From: Zobellia uliginosa
GTDB lineage: Bacteria > Bacteroidota > Bacteroidia > Flavobacteriales > Flavobacteriaceae
Reading direction: 5' to 3'
DNA length: 64,000 bases
Assembly (NCBI RefSeq): GCF_900156625.1
Contig: NZ_FTOB01000001.1
Location: 186,001-250,000 of the forward strand
Shown here: positions 63,702-64,000 of the stretch, piece after piece
Layout of the letters: the number at the start of each line of letters is the position of its first letter
Position numbering within the stretch: position 1 is the stretch's first letter
Program-made: the position numbers and the translations under genes
The notes under the pieces: generated by a model
Told to the model about the DNA's origin: nothing
What the model saw: the letters and a program-made list of their open reading frames with translations, nothing else
The model's database searches: none

Positions 63702-64000
63702 CTACTTTACACCGGTACTCCCGAATCCGCCCTCACCTCTGGCGGTTTCCGATAATTCTTTTACTTCCTCCCATTCGGCGCGTTCGTGTTTGGCAATTAC
63801 CAATTGCGCGATACGCTCACCATTTTCCACGGTAAAGCTTTCATTGGAAAGGTTGACCAAGATTACACCGATTTCCCCACGATAGTCGGCATCTACCGTA
63901 CCCGGGGCGTTCAATACGGTAATTCCTTTTTTTGCGGCCAGGCCACTTCTTGGCCTTACCTGGGCCTCAAAACCGACCGGAAGCTCAATGAATAATCCGG
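63702..64000 (-). CDS. dut: dUTP diphosphatase (partial, N terminus beyond the window)
   Basis: The 98 visible residues are the C-terminal two thirds of a trimeric dUTPase that removes dUTP and supplies dUMP. Motif 2 is [11 protein letters not shown], motif 3 is [16 protein letters not shown] with the catalytic Asp, motif 4 is GERIAQLVI, and motif 5 is the terminal [10 protein letters not shown]. The gene runs off the right edge. It lies 36 bp upstream of the TPR gene and probably heads this envelope operon. Confidence 0.95.
   Translation of the reverse strand, partial: GLFIELPVGFEAQVRPRSGLAAKKGITVLNAPGTVDADYRGEIGVILVNLSNESFTVENGERIAQLVIAKHERAEWEEVKELSETARGEGGFGSTGVK

Overview
The window is a 64-kb piece of a Bacteroidota chromosome, almost certainly a marine gliding flavobacterium (family Flavobacteriaceae; Zobellia or Maribacter relatives are my guess). 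The evidence is gldH next to ricT and a class A penicillin-binding protein, lineage-typical families (DUF3078, DUF2480, DUF4292, a HU-CCDC81/SPOR protein), a sdhC-sdhA-sdhB order with a five-helix cytochrome subunit, and many promoters of the Bacteroidota type (-7 box TAnnTTTG, best case TTTG-N20-TAATTTTG before sdhC). No rRNA, tRNA, CRISPR array, phage or transposase gene was seen.

Layout. 1-10.7 kb: partial SF2 helicase with a predicted membrane hairpin, hemB, a frameshifted serine hydrolase, a CNNM/CBS membrane protein, ogt, an acidic-linker lipoprotein, a DEDDy exonuclease, an endonuclease/phosphatase-fold protein and hflX. 10.7-11.6 kb: a gene-free stretch of repeated units. 11.6-19.5 kb: a DUF3078 outer-membrane protein and the SUF iron-sulfur system, apparently two transcription units (sufA-B-C-D, and sufS-E-T plus DUF2480). 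19.9-30.5 kb: thiL, a lipoprotein hydrolase, a small CxxC protein, brnQ, aqpZ, xth with a small membrane protein, pepP and a large BNR/VPS10-type secreted protein. 30.8-35.5 kb: a PfpI protein, vsr and the succinate dehydrogenase operon. 35.7-42.1 kb: RimK/AstE-like pair, ThuA protein, aminotransferase and a two-subunit CoA transferase. 42.2-50.2 kb: PBP1A-gldH-ricT, an MFS transporter, trhO and recA. 50.3-55.0 kb: a lipoprotein, an ECF sigma factor with a membrane/beta-barrel partner, and a LysR-YeiH pair. 55.0-64 kb: acyltransferase, trpS, dprA, HU-CCDC81/SPOR protein, thioesterase, aldo/keto reductase, EnvC-like protein, DUF4292 lipoprotein, TPR protein and partial dut.

The most unusual signal is not a protein. 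Five intergenic sites (10.72-10.97, 11.02-11.30, 11.37-11.57, 30.47-30.72 and 40.02-40.30 kb) share one architecture: two direct repeats of CACAACA exactly 21 bp apart, then in four of them a box like TAATTTAG, then RNA hairpins that present a CCCAAA(T) loop, then an intrinsic terminator in the same direction. Three copies are clear sequence paralogues, and the stem of the second hairpin changes on both sides between copies while the loop stays. This looks like a family of paralogous small RNAs with a shared activator-type promoter; one divergent member carries a 33-codon reading frame. A further CCCAA-loop hairpin sits in the leader of the 72-aa CxxC protein.
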